Notes under the pieces: generated by a model
What the model saw: the letters and a program-made list of their open reading frames with translations, nothing else
The model's database searches: none
Told to the model about the DNA's origin: nothing
Assembly: GCA_018336035.1 (NCBI GenBank)
Contig: JAGXRD010000061.1
Coordinates: forward strand, 1-60,384
Origin: Alphaproteobacteria bacterium
Lineage (GTDB): Bacteria > Pseudomonadota > Alphaproteobacteria > Ferrovibrionales > Ferrovibrionaceae
Reading direction: 5' to 3'
DNA: 60,384 nt
Part shown: piece after piece, positions 29,675 through 38,369 of the stretch
Layout: each line of letters begins with the position of its first letter
Numbering within the stretch: the stretch's first letter is position 1
Program-made: the position numbers and the translations under genes

Positions 29675-30487
29675 ATGCGTCTCGATCCTGCCGACCGTCT
29701 AGCTGCTGCGAATTTAGGTCTGCCTGCCACGCTTTCGGTCAGCATGGAGGGCGATGTCGCCGTCCTGAAGCTGCAGCGTGCAGCCAAACGTAACGCCCTG
29801 GACAACACGACGGTTCTTGGCCTGCAGGCGTTTTTCCTCAATCCACCAGACGGCGTGAAAGCCGTGGTGCTGGATGGCGAAGGCGAGCATTTCTCTGCCG
29901 GCCTCGATCTCAGCGATACGAAGGAGCTGTCGTCGAGCGACGGCGTATTCCATTCGCGCATGTGGCATGAGAGCTTCCGCCATATCCAGTTCGGTAAAGT
30001 GCCGGTCATCTCGGTGCTGCATGGCGCGGTGATCGGCGGCGGGCTTGAACTTGCCGCCTCGACGCATGTGCGCGTCGCTGAAAGCAGCACCTTTTATGCC
30101 TTGCCGGAAGGCCAGCGCGGCATTTTCGTCGGCGGCGGCGGTTCGGTGCGGATTCCGAAGCTGATCGGCACCGCGCGCATGATGGACATGATGCTGACCG
30201 GCCGCGTGTATAACGCCGAAGAAGGCCATGCCATCGGCCTGTCGCAGTATCTGGTCGGGCCGGGCGAGGGTATGGCGAAGGCGATGGAACTGGCGAAAAA
30301 GATCGCCAGCAACGCACCGATGACCAATTTCGCCGTCATGCATGCGCTGCCGCGCATCGCCGACAGTTCGCCGGAAGCCGGCTACATGATGGAAGCGATG
30401 ATTTCCTCCATCGCCCAGGCCGATATCGAGGCGAAGACCCGTATCAAGGATTTTCTGGAAAAGCGCGCCGGCAAGGTCGGCAAGTAA
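29675..30487 (+). CDS. Crotonase / enoyl-CoA hydratase family enzyme
   Basis: A 270-residue crotonase. Start at the ATG at 29675. Conserved pieces: VAVLKLQRAAKRNALDNTTVLGL, the oxyanion-hole segment HFSAGLDLSD (about residues 83-92), and HGAVIGGGLELAASTHVRVAESS (second oxyanion-hole strand). It hydrates or otherwise acts on enoyl-CoA thioesters in the cytoplasm. As it precedes a feruloyl-CoA-synthetase-like ligase and a thiolase, hydroxycinnamoyl-CoA is the likely substrate. It is not a close match to the classic hydratase/aldolase Ech as I recall it, so aldolase activity is not assumed. Confidence 0.85.
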   Translation: MRLDPADRLAAANLGLPATLSVSMEGDVAVLKLQRAAKRNALDNTTVLGLQAFFLNPPDGVKAVVLDGEGEHFSAGLDLSDTKELSSSDGVFHSRMWHESFRHIQFGKVPVISVLHGAVIGGGLELAASTHVRVAESSTFYALPEGQRGIFVGGGGSVRIPKLIGTARMMDMMLTGRVYNAEEGHAIGLSQYLVGPGEGMAKAMELAKKIASNAPMTNFAVMHALPRIADSSPEAGYMMEAMISSIAQADIEAKTRIKDFLEKRAGKVGK

Positions 30488-30567
30488 ATCCACGGCAGCT
30501 GACCGCGACAAAACGCGGCGGCTGAGGCCCGGATAAGGGCTAAGGACTTGGGAGGAGTTGGACGCGT

Positions 30568-32436
30568 ATGAGTCACCATCCGCATCGTCAGGTGAATTAC
30601 GGCCGCGCCGAGACCGAACTGACCCGGTTGCAGGACGGCACCATCCTGATGCGATCACCCGAGCAGCTGGAAGCCTATCCCGACAAGCTGACCGAGAAGA
30701 TCGACCACTGGGCCAAGGCGGCGCCGGAGCGCAGTTTCATGGCGCAGCGCGATGCAAAAGGCGACTGGCGCCGGCTGAGCTATGCCGATCTGCAGCGCCA
30801 GGTGCGCGCCATCGGGCAGGCGCTGCTGGACCGCAATCTGTCGGCCGAACGTCCTGTGGCGATCCTCTCCGACAACGATCTGGAACATGTGCTGCTGGCG
30901 CTGGCCGCGCAGTATGTCGGCGTGCCCTCGGCGGCGATTTCGCCGGCGTATTCGCTTGTCTCCTCCGATCACGCCAAGCTGAAGCATGTGCTGGGCCTGC
31001 TGAAGCCGGGCCTGGTCTTTGCTGCCGATGGCGCGCGCTATGCGGCTGCCATTAACGCTGCCGTGCCGGCGGATGTGGAAGTGGTGGTCACGGCCAACCC
31101 GCTGCCCGGGCGGCCAGCGACACCCTTTGCGGCGCTGGTGCAGACGGCGGCGAGCGAGGCGGTGGCCCGCGCCCATGCGGCTGTCACGCCCGATACGGTG
31201 GCGAAATTCCTGTTCACTTCCGGCTCGACCGGCATGCCCAAGGGCGTGATCAACACCCAGCGCATGCTGTGCAGCAACCAGCAGATGATCCTCCAGTCGC
31301 TGCCGGTCTTCGGCGAGGAACCGCCAGTCTTCATCGACTGGCTGCCATGGAATCACACCTTTGGCGGCAACCACAATATTGGCATCACGCTGTATAACGG
31401 CGGCTCGCTCTATATCGATGACGGCAAGCCGGTGCCGGCGCTGGTGGAACGCACGGTGCGGAATCTGCGTGAGATCGCGCCGACCGTGTATTTCAACGTG
31501 CCCAAGGGCTTTGAGATGCTGGTGCCGTATCTGCGCGAGGATCGCGGCTTGCGCGAAACCTTCTTCAGCCAGCTGAAGATGATCTTCTTCTCCGGCGCCG
31601 CCCTGCCGCAGCATGTCTGGACCGCGCTGGAAGACCTCGCCGTCGAAACCATCGGCGCACGCATCCCGATCATCAGCGGGCTGGGCGCCACCGAGACCGC
31701 GCCCTTTGCGCTCTGCGCCAACTGGCCGGTGGATCGATCCGGGATCATCGGCCTGCCGGTGCCGGGCCAGGAACTCAAGCTGGTGCCGAATGGCGGCAAG
31801 CTGGAAGTGCGTTTGCGCGGGCCTAACATTACGCCGGGCTACTGGCGCATGCCGGAGATCAGCGCCAAGTCCTTCGACGAGGAGGGCTATTACAAGATGG
31901 GCGATGCCGCCCGCTTCATCGACCCCGACAAGCCCGAGAAGGGCCTGATGTTCGATGGCCGCATCTCGGAGGATTTCAAGCTGACCAGCGGCACCTGGGT
32001 CAGCGTCGGGCCGCTGCGGGCGAAATTCATCGCGCATTTCGCACCTTATGTGCGCGACGTGGTGATCGCCGGCCATGACCGCTCGGATCTGGCCGGCCTG
32101 ATCATCGTCGACGTCGACAATTGCCGCGCGCTTTGCCCGGATCTTCCGGCCGATGCCAGCATCGCGCAGATCGTGCATGACAGCCGCGTGCGCGCACGCT
32201 TTGCCGAACTGGTCGAAAGCTACGGCCGGCAGGCGACAGGCAGTTCGACGCGGATCGAGCGCATCGTGCTGCTGGATGAATTGCCCTCGCTGGATGTCGG
32301 CGAGGTAACCGACAAGGGCTCGATCAACCAGCGCGCCGTGCTGGATCACCGCGCCGCGCTGGTCGAAGACCTCTATGCCGCCACGCCGTCTTCCCGAGTG
32401 ATCACTGCAAAAGAAAGCATCGCCCATGTCGCGTAA
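30568..32436 (+). CDS. Feruloyl-CoA synthetase-like acyl-CoA ligase
   Basis: A 622-residue AMP-forming ligase; GGAG lies 14-17 nt upstream of the ATG. The P-loop-like motif FTSGSTGMPKG (about residues 213-223), PWNHTFGGNHN, the acyl-adenylate motif SGLGATETAP (about 370-379) and the later GDAARFIDPD and GRISEDFKLTSGTWVSVG (hinge region) are intact. The long length and the F-K-L-x-x-G-T-W ending are typical of the feruloyl-CoA synthase branch rather than of benzoate or acetate ligases. It would activate ferulate, p-coumarate or related acids with ATP and CoA. It ends inside the thiolase gene start (11-nt overlap). Confidence 0.88.
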   Translation: MSHHPHRQVNYGRAETELTRLQDGTILMRSPEQLEAYPDKLTEKIDHWAKAAPERSFMAQRDAKGDWRRLSYADLQRQVRAIGQALLDRNLSAERPVAILSDNDLEHVLLALAAQYVGVPSAAISPAYSLVSSDHAKLKHVLGLLKPGLVFAADGARYAAAINAAVPADVEVVVTANPLPGRPATPFAALVQTAASEAVARAHAAVTPDTVAKFLFTSGSTGMPKGVINTQRMLCSNQQMILQSLPVFGEEPPVFIDWLPWNHTFGGNHNIGITLYNGGSLYIDDGKPVPALVERTVRNLREIAPTVYFNVPKGFEMLVPYLREDRGLRETFFSQLKMIFFSGAALPQHVWTALEDLAVETIGARIPIISGLGATETAPFALCANWPVDRSGIIGLPVPGQELKLVPNGGKLEVRLRGPNITPGYWRMPEISAKSFDEEGYYKMGDAARFIDPDKPEKGLMFDGRISEDFKLTSGTWVSVGPLRAKFIAHFAPYVRDVVIAGHDRSDLAGLIIVDVDNCRALCPDLPADASIAQIVHDSRVRARFAELVESYGRQATGSSTRIERIVLLDELPSLDVGEVTDKGSINQRAVLDHRAALVEDLYAATPSSRVITAKESIAHVA

Positions 32437-33676
32437 TGGCCTCGCCCAGGACTACAAGGATATCTGGCTGCTCAATGGCGTCCGCACGCCGTTTGCCGAT
32501 TACAACGGCGCCCTGGCCGAGATTTCGCCGATCGATCTCGGCATCAAGGTGGCGAAAGACGTGCTGAAGAAGGCCGAAATGCCGGCGGAAGACATCGGTA
32601 CGGTGGTGGCCGGCAATATGGCGCAGGCGTCCTACGATGCTTACATGCTGCCGCGTCATGTCGGGCTTTATGCCGGCGTGCCGCTGGAGGTGCCGGCACA
32701 TCTGGTGCAGCGCGTCTGCGGCACCGGCATCGAGGCGATCATGCAGGCGGCCGGCCAGATCCAGATGGGCCAGACTGATGCGGGTCTCGTGGTGGGTGCG
32801 GAATCGATGAGCCGCAATCCGGTGGCGTCTTACACGCATCGCAATGGCTTCCGCATGGGCCAGGTCGAGTTCAAGGATTTCCTCTGGGAAGCCCTGATCG
32901 ACACCGCGCCCGGCATCATGATGGGCGATACGGCAGAGAACCTGGCGCGGGAATACCAGATCACGCGCGACGAGGTGGATGCTTACGCCGCCGAAAGCTT
33001 CGACCGTGCCGTCAAAGCCAAAGCCGACGGCTATTTTGCCGGCGAACTGACCAAGGTGACATCTGAGGAATTCAAGCTGGAGGGCTATAACAGCCGCGGC
33101 ATCAAGATGAGCCGCAAGGCGCCGGAACTGAGCGAGGATACGCATGTGCGGCCTTCGCCGATCGAGACGCTGGCGAAAATTCGCCCGGCCTTTGGCGGCG
33201 TGCAGACCGGCGGCAACTCCTCGGGCGTGGTGGATGGCGCGGCCGCCGCCATCGTCGTGTCGGGCGAGTATCTGCGCGCCAAGGGCCGCAAGGCGCTGGG
33301 CCGCGTGGTGGCTGGCGCCAGCGTCGGCGTGAAGCCCGAAGTGATGGGCATCGGACCGGTGCCGGCGATCCAGGCGGTCTGTGCCAAGGCCGGGATTTCC
33401 GTCGATCAGATCGACCGCTTCGAGATCAACGAGGCCTTCGGCGCCCAGGTGATGGCCTGCATGCGCGCGCTGAACATTCCGCGCGAGAAGCTGAACGTGA
33501 ATGGCGGCGCCATTGCCATCGGCCATCCGCTGGGTGCAACCGGTATCCGACTCTCAGTCACGGTGGCGCGTGAACTGAAGCGGGCGGGCCTGCGCTATGG
33601 CGTGGCCTCGGCCTGCATCGGCGGCGGCCAGGGCATTGCGCTACTGATCGAGAATCCCGACTACAAAAAGAATTAA
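32426..33676 (+). CDS. Acetyl-CoA acyltransferase (thiolase)
   Basis: A 416-residue thiolase. Nucleophilic Cys at about residue 98 (QRVCGTGIEA), the His of AIAIGHPLGATG near 366 and the second Cys in SACIGGGQG near 396 complete the catalytic triad. It overlaps the ligase gene by 11 nt, so it is part of the same operon. It would cleave 3-oxoacyl-CoA: either 3-oxo-3-arylpropanoyl-CoA from the side chain of a hydroxycinnamate (giving aroyl-CoA and acetyl-CoA) or a related compound. It does not look like PcaF. Similar thiolases are found in ferulate loci of pseudomonads. Confidence 0.88.
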   Translation: MSRNGLAQDYKDIWLLNGVRTPFADYNGALAEISPIDLGIKVAKDVLKKAEMPAEDIGTVVAGNMAQASYDAYMLPRHVGLYAGVPLEVPAHLVQRVCGTGIEAIMQAAGQIQMGQTDAGLVVGAESMSRNPVASYTHRNGFRMGQVEFKDFLWEALIDTAPGIMMGDTAENLAREYQITRDEVDAYAAESFDRAVKAKADGYFAGELTKVTSEEFKLEGYNSRGIKMSRKAPELSEDTHVRPSPIETLAKIRPAFGGVQTGGNSSGVVDGAAAAIVVSGEYLRAKGRKALGRVVAGASVGVKPEVMGIGPVPAIQAVCAKAGISVDQIDRFEINEAFGAQVMACMRALNIPREKLNVNGGAIAIGHPLGATGIRLSVTVARELKRAGLRYGVASACIGGGQGIALLIENPDYKKN

Positions 33677-34164
33677 GCCAGAGTTGTCAGCTTATCGAGC
33701 AGGCTGAGCAGCTGCTGCTTGTCGGCGCTGCCCAGCACGGTCTCGACGCGTTTTTCATGCTGCGCCACCAGATGGCGATAGGCGTCCTTCAGGAATGCCT
33801 CGCCCTTGGCGGTCAGGAACAGCGCATTGGAGCGGCGGTCGCCCGGTGCCGGCGCGCGGCGGGCCAGCTTGCGCTGTTCCAGTTCATCCAGAAGCGCGAC
33901 GAAATTGGCGCGGTTGATACCCAGAGCCTCGCTGACGCGCGACTGTTTCAGGCCTGGATTGGCATCGATAATGGCCAGCACCGAGAACTGCGCCGGGCGC
34001 AGGTCGAACTCCTTCATGGTGACCAGGAAATCCTGGAACACCGACAGCTGGGCGCGGCGCAGGCGATAGCCCAGCAGGTTGTCGAGTAGCCCGAGGCTGA
34101 CCGGCTGGCGCTCCTCAGGGGTTTCAATCTCGACGGTTTCGGTCTTGCGGCGGGGTGCAGGCAT
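33673..34164 (-). CDS. MarR family transcriptional regulator
   Basis: A 163-residue winged-helix protein. Pieces: LRRAQLSVFQDFLVTMKEFDLRPAQFSVLAIIDANPGLKQSRVSEALGINRANFVALLDELEQRKLARRAPAPGDRRSNALFLTAKG is the standard MarR recognition helix and wing. It is convergent with the thiolase (4-nt overlap) and divergent from the thioesterase gene. Hydroxycinnamoyl-CoA-responsive repressors such as CouR and FerC are of this class. Inference: it represses the transporter, ligase and thioesterase promoters until a CoA thioester binds. A palindrome in its own promoter suggests autoregulation. Confidence 0.88.
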   Translation of the reverse strand: MPAPRRKTETVEIETPEERQPVSLGLLDNLLGYRLRRAQLSVFQDFLVTMKEFDLRPAQFSVLAIIDANPGLKQSRVSEALGINRANFVALLDELEQRKLARRAPAPGDRRSNALFLTAKGEAFLKDAYRHLVAQHEKRVETVLGSADKQQLLSLLDKLTTLA

Positions 34165-34231
34165 GAATCCGGTTTAGACGGTCTCAGTGGGCCTGACAAT
34201 CGACATGGTGAAATTCCGATAATCGTGGTGC

Positions 34232-34258
34232 AGTATTGTTGTCATTCATAACAATACT
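34232..34258. promoter_or_regulatory. MarR-type operator candidate (marR/thioesterase promoter)
   Basis: A perfect 9-bp inverted repeat AGTATTGTT / AACAATACT separated by 9 nt, containing the 15-bp core GTTGTC-ATT-CATAAC (34238-34252) that matches the palindrome at 29627-29641 at 12 of 15 positions. Confidence 0.65.
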
Positions 34259-34315
34259 TGACTGGCCGCCTTTCGCGGGCACAATCGGGATAAATTAGTT
34301 GGGAGGCCAACCATT

Positions 34316-34729
34316 ATGAAAACCCATATTCACCGTGTGCCCATTGAGTGGGGCGATGCCGATCCCGCCCGCATCGTGTTCTATCCACGCTATTTCGCTT
34401 GGTTCGATGCCGGCACGCGTCATTTGTGGGAGAGCGTCGGCATCGATATGCGCACCGTGTTCGACCAGTATGGCGTGGTCGGCATCCCGATTGCCGAGGC
34501 GAATGCGAAATTCCTCAGCCCGTCGAAATTCGGCGATGTGATTGAGGTGCATAGCAGCATCCCTGAATGGGGCGAGAAGCATTTCCTCGTCACCCATAAG
34601 GTATTCAATGCCGGCGTGCATGCGGTGGAAGGTTACGAGCGCCGCGTCTGGGCAGCAGAACGCCCGGACAAGCCAGGCCGGCTGAAGGCCCTGCCGGTGC
34701 CGGACGAGATCCGCAAACTCTTCGAGTAG
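34316..34729 (+). CDS. Hydroxybenzoyl-CoA thioesterase-like hotdog enzyme
   Basis: A 137-residue hotdog-fold thioesterase preceded by GGGAGG. The N-terminus IEWGDADPARIVFYPRYFAWFDAG matches the 4-hydroxybenzoyl-CoA thioesterase active site, with the catalytic Asp at about residue 16. It would hydrolyse an aroyl-CoA to the free acid. Placed between the MarR gene of the CoA-dependent branch and pcaR, it provides the step linking the branches: 4-hydroxybenzoyl-CoA (or vanilloyl-CoA) to free acid. The enzymes that make protocatechuate from that acid (PobA or VanAB) are not in the window. Confidence 0.85.
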   Translation: MKTHIHRVPIEWGDADPARIVFYPRYFAWFDAGTRHLWESVGIDMRTVFDQYGVVGIPIAEANAKFLSPSKFGDVIEVHSSIPEWGEKHFLVTHKVFNAGVHAVEGYERRVWAAERPDKPGRLKALPVPDEIRKLFE

Positions 34730-34732
34730 CGT

Positions 34733-35503
34733 TTAGGCCAGCGCCATCCGGATGCCTTCGGCGGCATAGAGCAGCGGTGAGAGATAGCGCTGCTGCATCT
34801 CTTCCGCCGTGATGCGGCTGGCATGGCCGCTGACATTCATTGCCGCCAGCACGCGGCCGGCCTGGTTGCGGATCGGCACGGCAATCGAGCGCAGGCCGAT
34901 TTCCAGCTCCTGGTCCACCATGGCATAGCCGTCGCGGCGCGCCTCGCTGACCTTCTCGCGCAGCAAGGCTGGGTCGGTGAGGGTATGCGGCGTCAACGGT
35001 TTGAAATCGCCGTCATTGAAGAACTGGTCGAGTTCGCTGGGCCGCAGATCGGCCAGCAGCACGCGACCCATCGAGGTGCAGAAGGCAGGCAGGCGGGTGC
35101 CGATGCCGAGTGCCACCGACATGATGCGCTTGGTCGGCACGCGCGCGACATAGACGATGTCGCTGCCTTCCAGCACCGAGATCGAGCAGGACTCGTTCAC
35201 CTGCTCGGTCAGGCGTTCCATGAAGGGCTGGGCGCGTTCCCAGATATGCATCGAGGTCAGGAAGGCGAAGCCAAGCTCCAGCACGCGCGGAGTGAGGCGG
35301 AAATACTTGCCGTCGCCGGTGACGTAGCCGAGTTCGCACAGGGTGAGTAGATAGCGGCGCGCGGCGGCGCGCGTCATGTCGGCGCGGCGCGCCACCTCGC
35401 TCAGCGTCATTTCGTCGTTATCGCGATCGAAGGCAGTGATGACGCGCAGACCGCGGGCGAGCGAGGTGGAAAAATCCCGGGCGTTGATGGTGGTGGTTGA
35501 CAA
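34733..35503 (-). CDS. pcaR: IclR family regulator, PcaR-like
   Basis: A 256-residue IclR-type protein. N-terminal helix-turn-helix (SLARGLRVITAFDRDNDEMTLSEVARRADMTRAAARRYLLTL, residues about 14-57) and C-terminal effector domain (LEGSDIVYVARVPTKRIMSVALGIGTRLPAFCTSMGRVLLA ... IGLRSIAVPIRNQAGRVLAAMNVS). It is divergent from pcaH, and a palindromic IclR-type site lies between the two. Close relatives (PcaR, PcaU, PobR) respond to protocatechuate or 3-oxoadipate. Symbol chosen from context; which inducer it senses cannot be read from sequence. Confidence 0.82.
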   Translation of the reverse strand: MSTTTINARDFSTSLARGLRVITAFDRDNDEMTLSEVARRADMTRAAARRYLLTLCELGYVTGDGKYFRLTPRVLELGFAFLTSMHIWERAQPFMERLTEQVNESCSISVLEGSDIVYVARVPTKRIMSVALGIGTRLPAFCTSMGRVLLADLRPSELDQFFNDGDFKPLTPHTLTDPALLREKVSEARRDGYAMVDQELEIGLRSIAVPIRNQAGRVLAAMNVSGHASRITAEEMQQRYLSPLLYAAEGIRMALA

Positions 35504-35543
35504 GGGCGCGCGCCCTCCCTGTAATGTTCTCTTATAAAACTAT

Positions 35544-35560
35544 TGTGCGTTATACGCACA
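35544..35560. promoter_or_regulatory. IclR-type operator in the pcaR-pcaH intergenic region
   Basis: TGTGCGT-TAT-ACGCACA, a perfect 7-bp inverted repeat with 3-nt spacer and the TGnnCG...CGnnCA arms known for IclR-family operators. It sits 41 nt before pcaR's start and about 95 nt before pcaH's start, in an AT-rich stretch that likely holds both promoters. Confidence 0.7.
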
Positions 35561-35654
35561 TTAAGTCAAGGAAATGTCTAATTCTTTGACGCAGATCAGC
35601 GCAAGGCGGCCCGCCGCTGGCTATAGTGGCGGTACGACGAGGGAGGAAACCAAA

Positions 35655-36365
35655 ATGTCAGACCTGATCGGCTACAAACGGCCGGCACCGGGCACACAGC
35701 CCAACTACCTGCACGCCCCTTACCAGTCCTCGATCAAGCGCGCCCCGAACAAGCCGCTGATCCGCATGCCGCAGACGCTGACCGAGCTGACCGGGCCGGT
35801 CTATGGCCATGAGCGCGTCGGACCGCTGGACAACGACCTGACCAAGCAGCATGCCGGCGAACCGCTCGGCGAGCGCATGATCCTCTCGGGCCGTCTGCTG
35901 GACGAAAATGGCCGTCCGGTGCCGCATTCGCTGATCGAAATCTGGCAGGCCAATGCCTGCGGCCGTTACCCGCATCCGGGCGACCAGCATGATGCGCCGC
36001 TCGATCCGAATTTCACCGGCTATGGCCGCACTGTCACCGACTCGGAAGGCCGCTACCGTTTCGTCACCATCAAGCCGGGTGCCTATCCCTGGCGCAATCA
36101 CCACAATGCCTGGCGTCCGCAGCATATCCATTTCTCGCTGTTCGGGCCCAGCTTCATGACCCGTCTGGTGACGCAGATGTATTTCCCGGGCGACCCGCTG
36201 CTGCCCTTCGATCCGATCTTCAACTGCGTGACCGACCAGCGTGCCCGCGACAGCATGGTGTCGAAATTCGATTTCGAGACCACGATCCCGGAATTCGCGC
36301 TGGGCTATGCCTGGGACATTGTGCTGCGTGGCCGGGATGCCACGCCGATGGAAAACAAGAAGTAA
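35655..36365 (+). CDS. pcaH: Protocatechuate 3,4-dioxygenase beta subunit
   Basis: A 236-residue iron(III) intradiol dioxygenase subunit. The start at 35655 follows a very strong GGGAGGAAA; an upstream in-frame ATG at 35574 lacks one. Fe ligands are Tyr105 (GRYPHP), Tyr144 (AYPWRNHH), His157 and His159 (RPQHIHFS), with spacing identical to the known Pseudomonas residues Tyr108, Tyr147, His160 and His162. It cleaves protocatechuate between the two hydroxyls to 3-carboxy-cis,cis-muconate, as a heteromultimer with PcaG. First gene of the pcaHGBDC operon. Confidence 0.96.
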   Translation: MSDLIGYKRPAPGTQPNYLHAPYQSSIKRAPNKPLIRMPQTLTELTGPVYGHERVGPLDNDLTKQHAGEPLGERMILSGRLLDENGRPVPHSLIEIWQANACGRYPHPGDQHDAPLDPNFTGYGRTVTDSEGRYRFVTIKPGAYPWRNHHNAWRPQHIHFSLFGPSFMTRLVTQMYFPGDPLLPFDPIFNCVTDQRARDSMVSKFDFETTIPEFALGYAWDIVLRGRDATPMENKK

Positions 36366-36384
36366 GACGGTGGAGATGACTCAG

Positions 36385-36957
36385 ATGACCCTCGTTCCCA
36401 CTGCTTCCTCCACCGTCGGTCCCTACCTGCATATCGGCCTGACGCCGCTGCAGGTGTATGACATCGCCAAGGATGCCTCGAAGGGCGAAAAGATCGTGAT
36501 CAGCGGTCGCGTCTTCGATGGCGAAGGCCAGCCGGTGCCTGATGCCTTGCTGGAATTCTGGCAGGCCAATGCCGATGGCAAATACGCCACGCCGGAAGAC
36601 AGCCAGGACAAGCCGCTGGACGGCAAGTTCACCGGCTTTGGCCGCATCCCGACCGATAAGGAAGGCCGCTTCAGCTTCACCACCGTAAAGCCGGGTGCCG
36701 TGCCGGGTCCGGGCAATACGTTGCAGGCACCGCATATCCTGGTCTGCGTGTTCATGCGCGGCATGCTCAAGCACCTCTACACGCGGATTTACTTCTCGGA
36801 TGAAGCTGCGGCCAATGCCAACGATCCGGTGCTGGGCCTGATTGAAGATGCCAGCCGCAAACCGACCCTGATCGGCGAGCGGACGGCGGGCAAGGCCGAG
36901 TATCGCTGGGATATCCGCATGCAGGGCGAAGGCGAAACCGTCTTTTTCGATTGCTGA
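36385..36957 (+). CDS. pcaG: Protocatechuate 3,4-dioxygenase alpha subunit
   Basis: A 190-residue intradiol dioxygenase subunit of the non-iron-binding alpha type. Start chosen at the second ATG (36385), which is 9 nt from GGAG; the ATG at 36376 is too close. The sequence ASSTVGPYLHIGLTP, then DALLEFWQANADGKY and FGRIPTDKEGRFSFTTVKPGAVPGP is typical of PcaG, and it lacks the two Tyr and two His used as ligands in PcaH. It completes the active site across the subunit interface. 19 nt downstream of pcaH. Confidence 0.95.
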   Translation: MTLVPTASSTVGPYLHIGLTPLQVYDIAKDASKGEKIVISGRVFDGEGQPVPDALLEFWQANADGKYATPEDSQDKPLDGKFTGFGRIPTDKEGRFSFTTVKPGAVPGPGNTLQAPHILVCVFMRGMLKHLYTRIYFSDEAAANANDPVLGLIEDASRKPTLIGERTAGKAEYRWDIRMQGEGETVFFDC

Positions 36958-36985
36958 GCGGCCTTCCGCCCAGCAACATGCCTGC

Positions 36986-38344
36986 ATGACGACTCAGGAC
37001 AATCCAGGTGGGCTGTTCGGCCCGCTGTTCCACGGTCCGGCAATAGGCGCGATCTTCACCGACCGCGCCCATCTGCAGGGCATGCTCGATTTCGAAGCCG
37101 CGCTGGCGCGGGCCGAGGCCAAAACCGGCGTGATCCCGGCGCAGGCCGCCGGGCCCATCGCCGCGCAATGCGATGCCGCGCTCTATGATCTCGGCGCACT
37201 GGCGGAGGCTGCTGCCAGAGCCGGCAATACCGCCATCCCGCTGGTCAAGGCGCTGACAGCTAAAGTGGCCGCCAAAGACAAGACGGCAGCGGGCTTCGTG
37301 CATTGGGGCGCCACCAGCCAGGATGCGATGGATACCGGCCTGGTGCTGCAGTTGCGTGCCGCGCTGGCGCTGATCGAGGCCGACCTCGCAAAACTCTCTG
37401 CCAACCTCGCCGCCCTGGCGCAAAAGCATCGCCAGACGCCCATGGTGGGGCGCACCTGGCTGCAGCATGCCCTGCCAATCACCTTTGGGCTGAAAGCTGC
37501 CGGTTGGCTCGATGCCATTGAACGCCATCGCGCGCGGATTGCTGAACTGAAGCCGCGTCTGCTGGTGCTGCAATTCGGCGGTGCCGCCGGCACGCTGGCT
37601 GCACTCGGCGACAAGGGTCTGCTGGTCGCCGAAGCGCTGACCGCCGAACTGAAGCTTTCTCTGCCGGCGACGCCCTGGCATGGCGCGCGTGATCGCGTGG
37701 TGGAATTCGGCACGGTGCTCGCCTTGCTGACCGGCAGCCTGGGCAAGATGGCGCGCGATATCGCGCTGCTGATGCAGACCGAAGCGGGCGAGGCCTTCGA
37801 GCCGGCCGGCGAAGGCAAGGGCAGCTCTTCCACCATGCCGCACAAGCGCAATCCAGTTGGCGCCGCGGCAGTGCTCGCCGCAGCGACGCGCGTGCCGCAT
37901 CTGGCCGGCAGTCTGCTGTCTGGGATGGTGCAGGAGCATGAGCGCGGTTTGGGCGGCTGGCATGCCGAATGGCAGGTGCTGCCCGAACTGGTGCAGCTCA
38001 GCGCTGGTGCGCTGGCGCAGATGGTGGATATTGCTGGTGGCCTGGAAGTTCAGCCCGAGCAGATGCGCGCCAACCTCGATGCCACCAATGGCCTGATCAT
38101 GGCTGAAGCCGTGGCGATGACGCTGGGTGCGAAACTTGGCAAGCAGGACGCACATCACCTGATCGAGGTGGCCTCGAAACGCGCCGTTGCCGAAAAGCGC
38201 CATCTGCGCGATGTGTTGGCCGAGGACAAGGCCGTGATGCAGCATCTCGACAGCGCCGCATTGGACAAGCTGTTCGACCCACTCGTCTATACCGGTGTCG
38301 CTGCCGCCCTGATCGACCGGGTGCTGGCGGCGCGCCGTTCCTGA
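36986..38344 (+). CDS. pcaB: 3-carboxy-cis,cis-muconate cycloisomerase
   Basis: A 452-residue fumarase/aspartase superfamily enzyme. The signature GSSSTMPHKRNPV (about residues 279-291), with the catalytic Ser in the flexible loop, GRTWLQHALPITFG and the later LDATNGLIMAEAVAMTLG match PcaB. It converts 3-carboxy-cis,cis-muconate to 4-carboxymuconolactone. It follows pcaG by 28 nt and precedes pcaD by 25 nt. The length (about 450) is usual for the family. Acts as a homotetramer in the cytoplasm. Confidence 0.94.
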   Translation: MTTQDNPGGLFGPLFHGPAIGAIFTDRAHLQGMLDFEAALARAEAKTGVIPAQAAGPIAAQCDAALYDLGALAEAAARAGNTAIPLVKALTAKVAAKDKTAAGFVHWGATSQDAMDTGLVLQLRAALALIEADLAKLSANLAALAQKHRQTPMVGRTWLQHALPITFGLKAAGWLDAIERHRARIAELKPRLLVLQFGGAAGTLAALGDKGLLVAEALTAELKLSLPATPWHGARDRVVEFGTVLALLTGSLGKMARDIALLMQTEAGEAFEPAGEGKGSSSTMPHKRNPVGAAAVLAAATRVPHLAGSLLSGMVQEHERGLGGWHAEWQVLPELVQLSAGALAQMVDIAGGLEVQPEQMRANLDATNGLIMAEAVAMTLGAKLGKQDAHHLIEVASKRAVAEKRHLRDVLAEDKAVMQHLDSAALDKLFDPLVYTGVAAALIDRVLAARRS

Positions 38345-38369
38345 CACCAGACTAAACACCGGAGGAAAC

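Noticed and set aside
32426-33676. Thiolase as PcaF of the 3-oxoadipate pathway
   Set aside because: It lies in the ligase operon, not with pca genes, and its active-site Cys context (RVCGTGIEA) differs from the LCASGMDA type of PcaF; pcaIJ is also absent.
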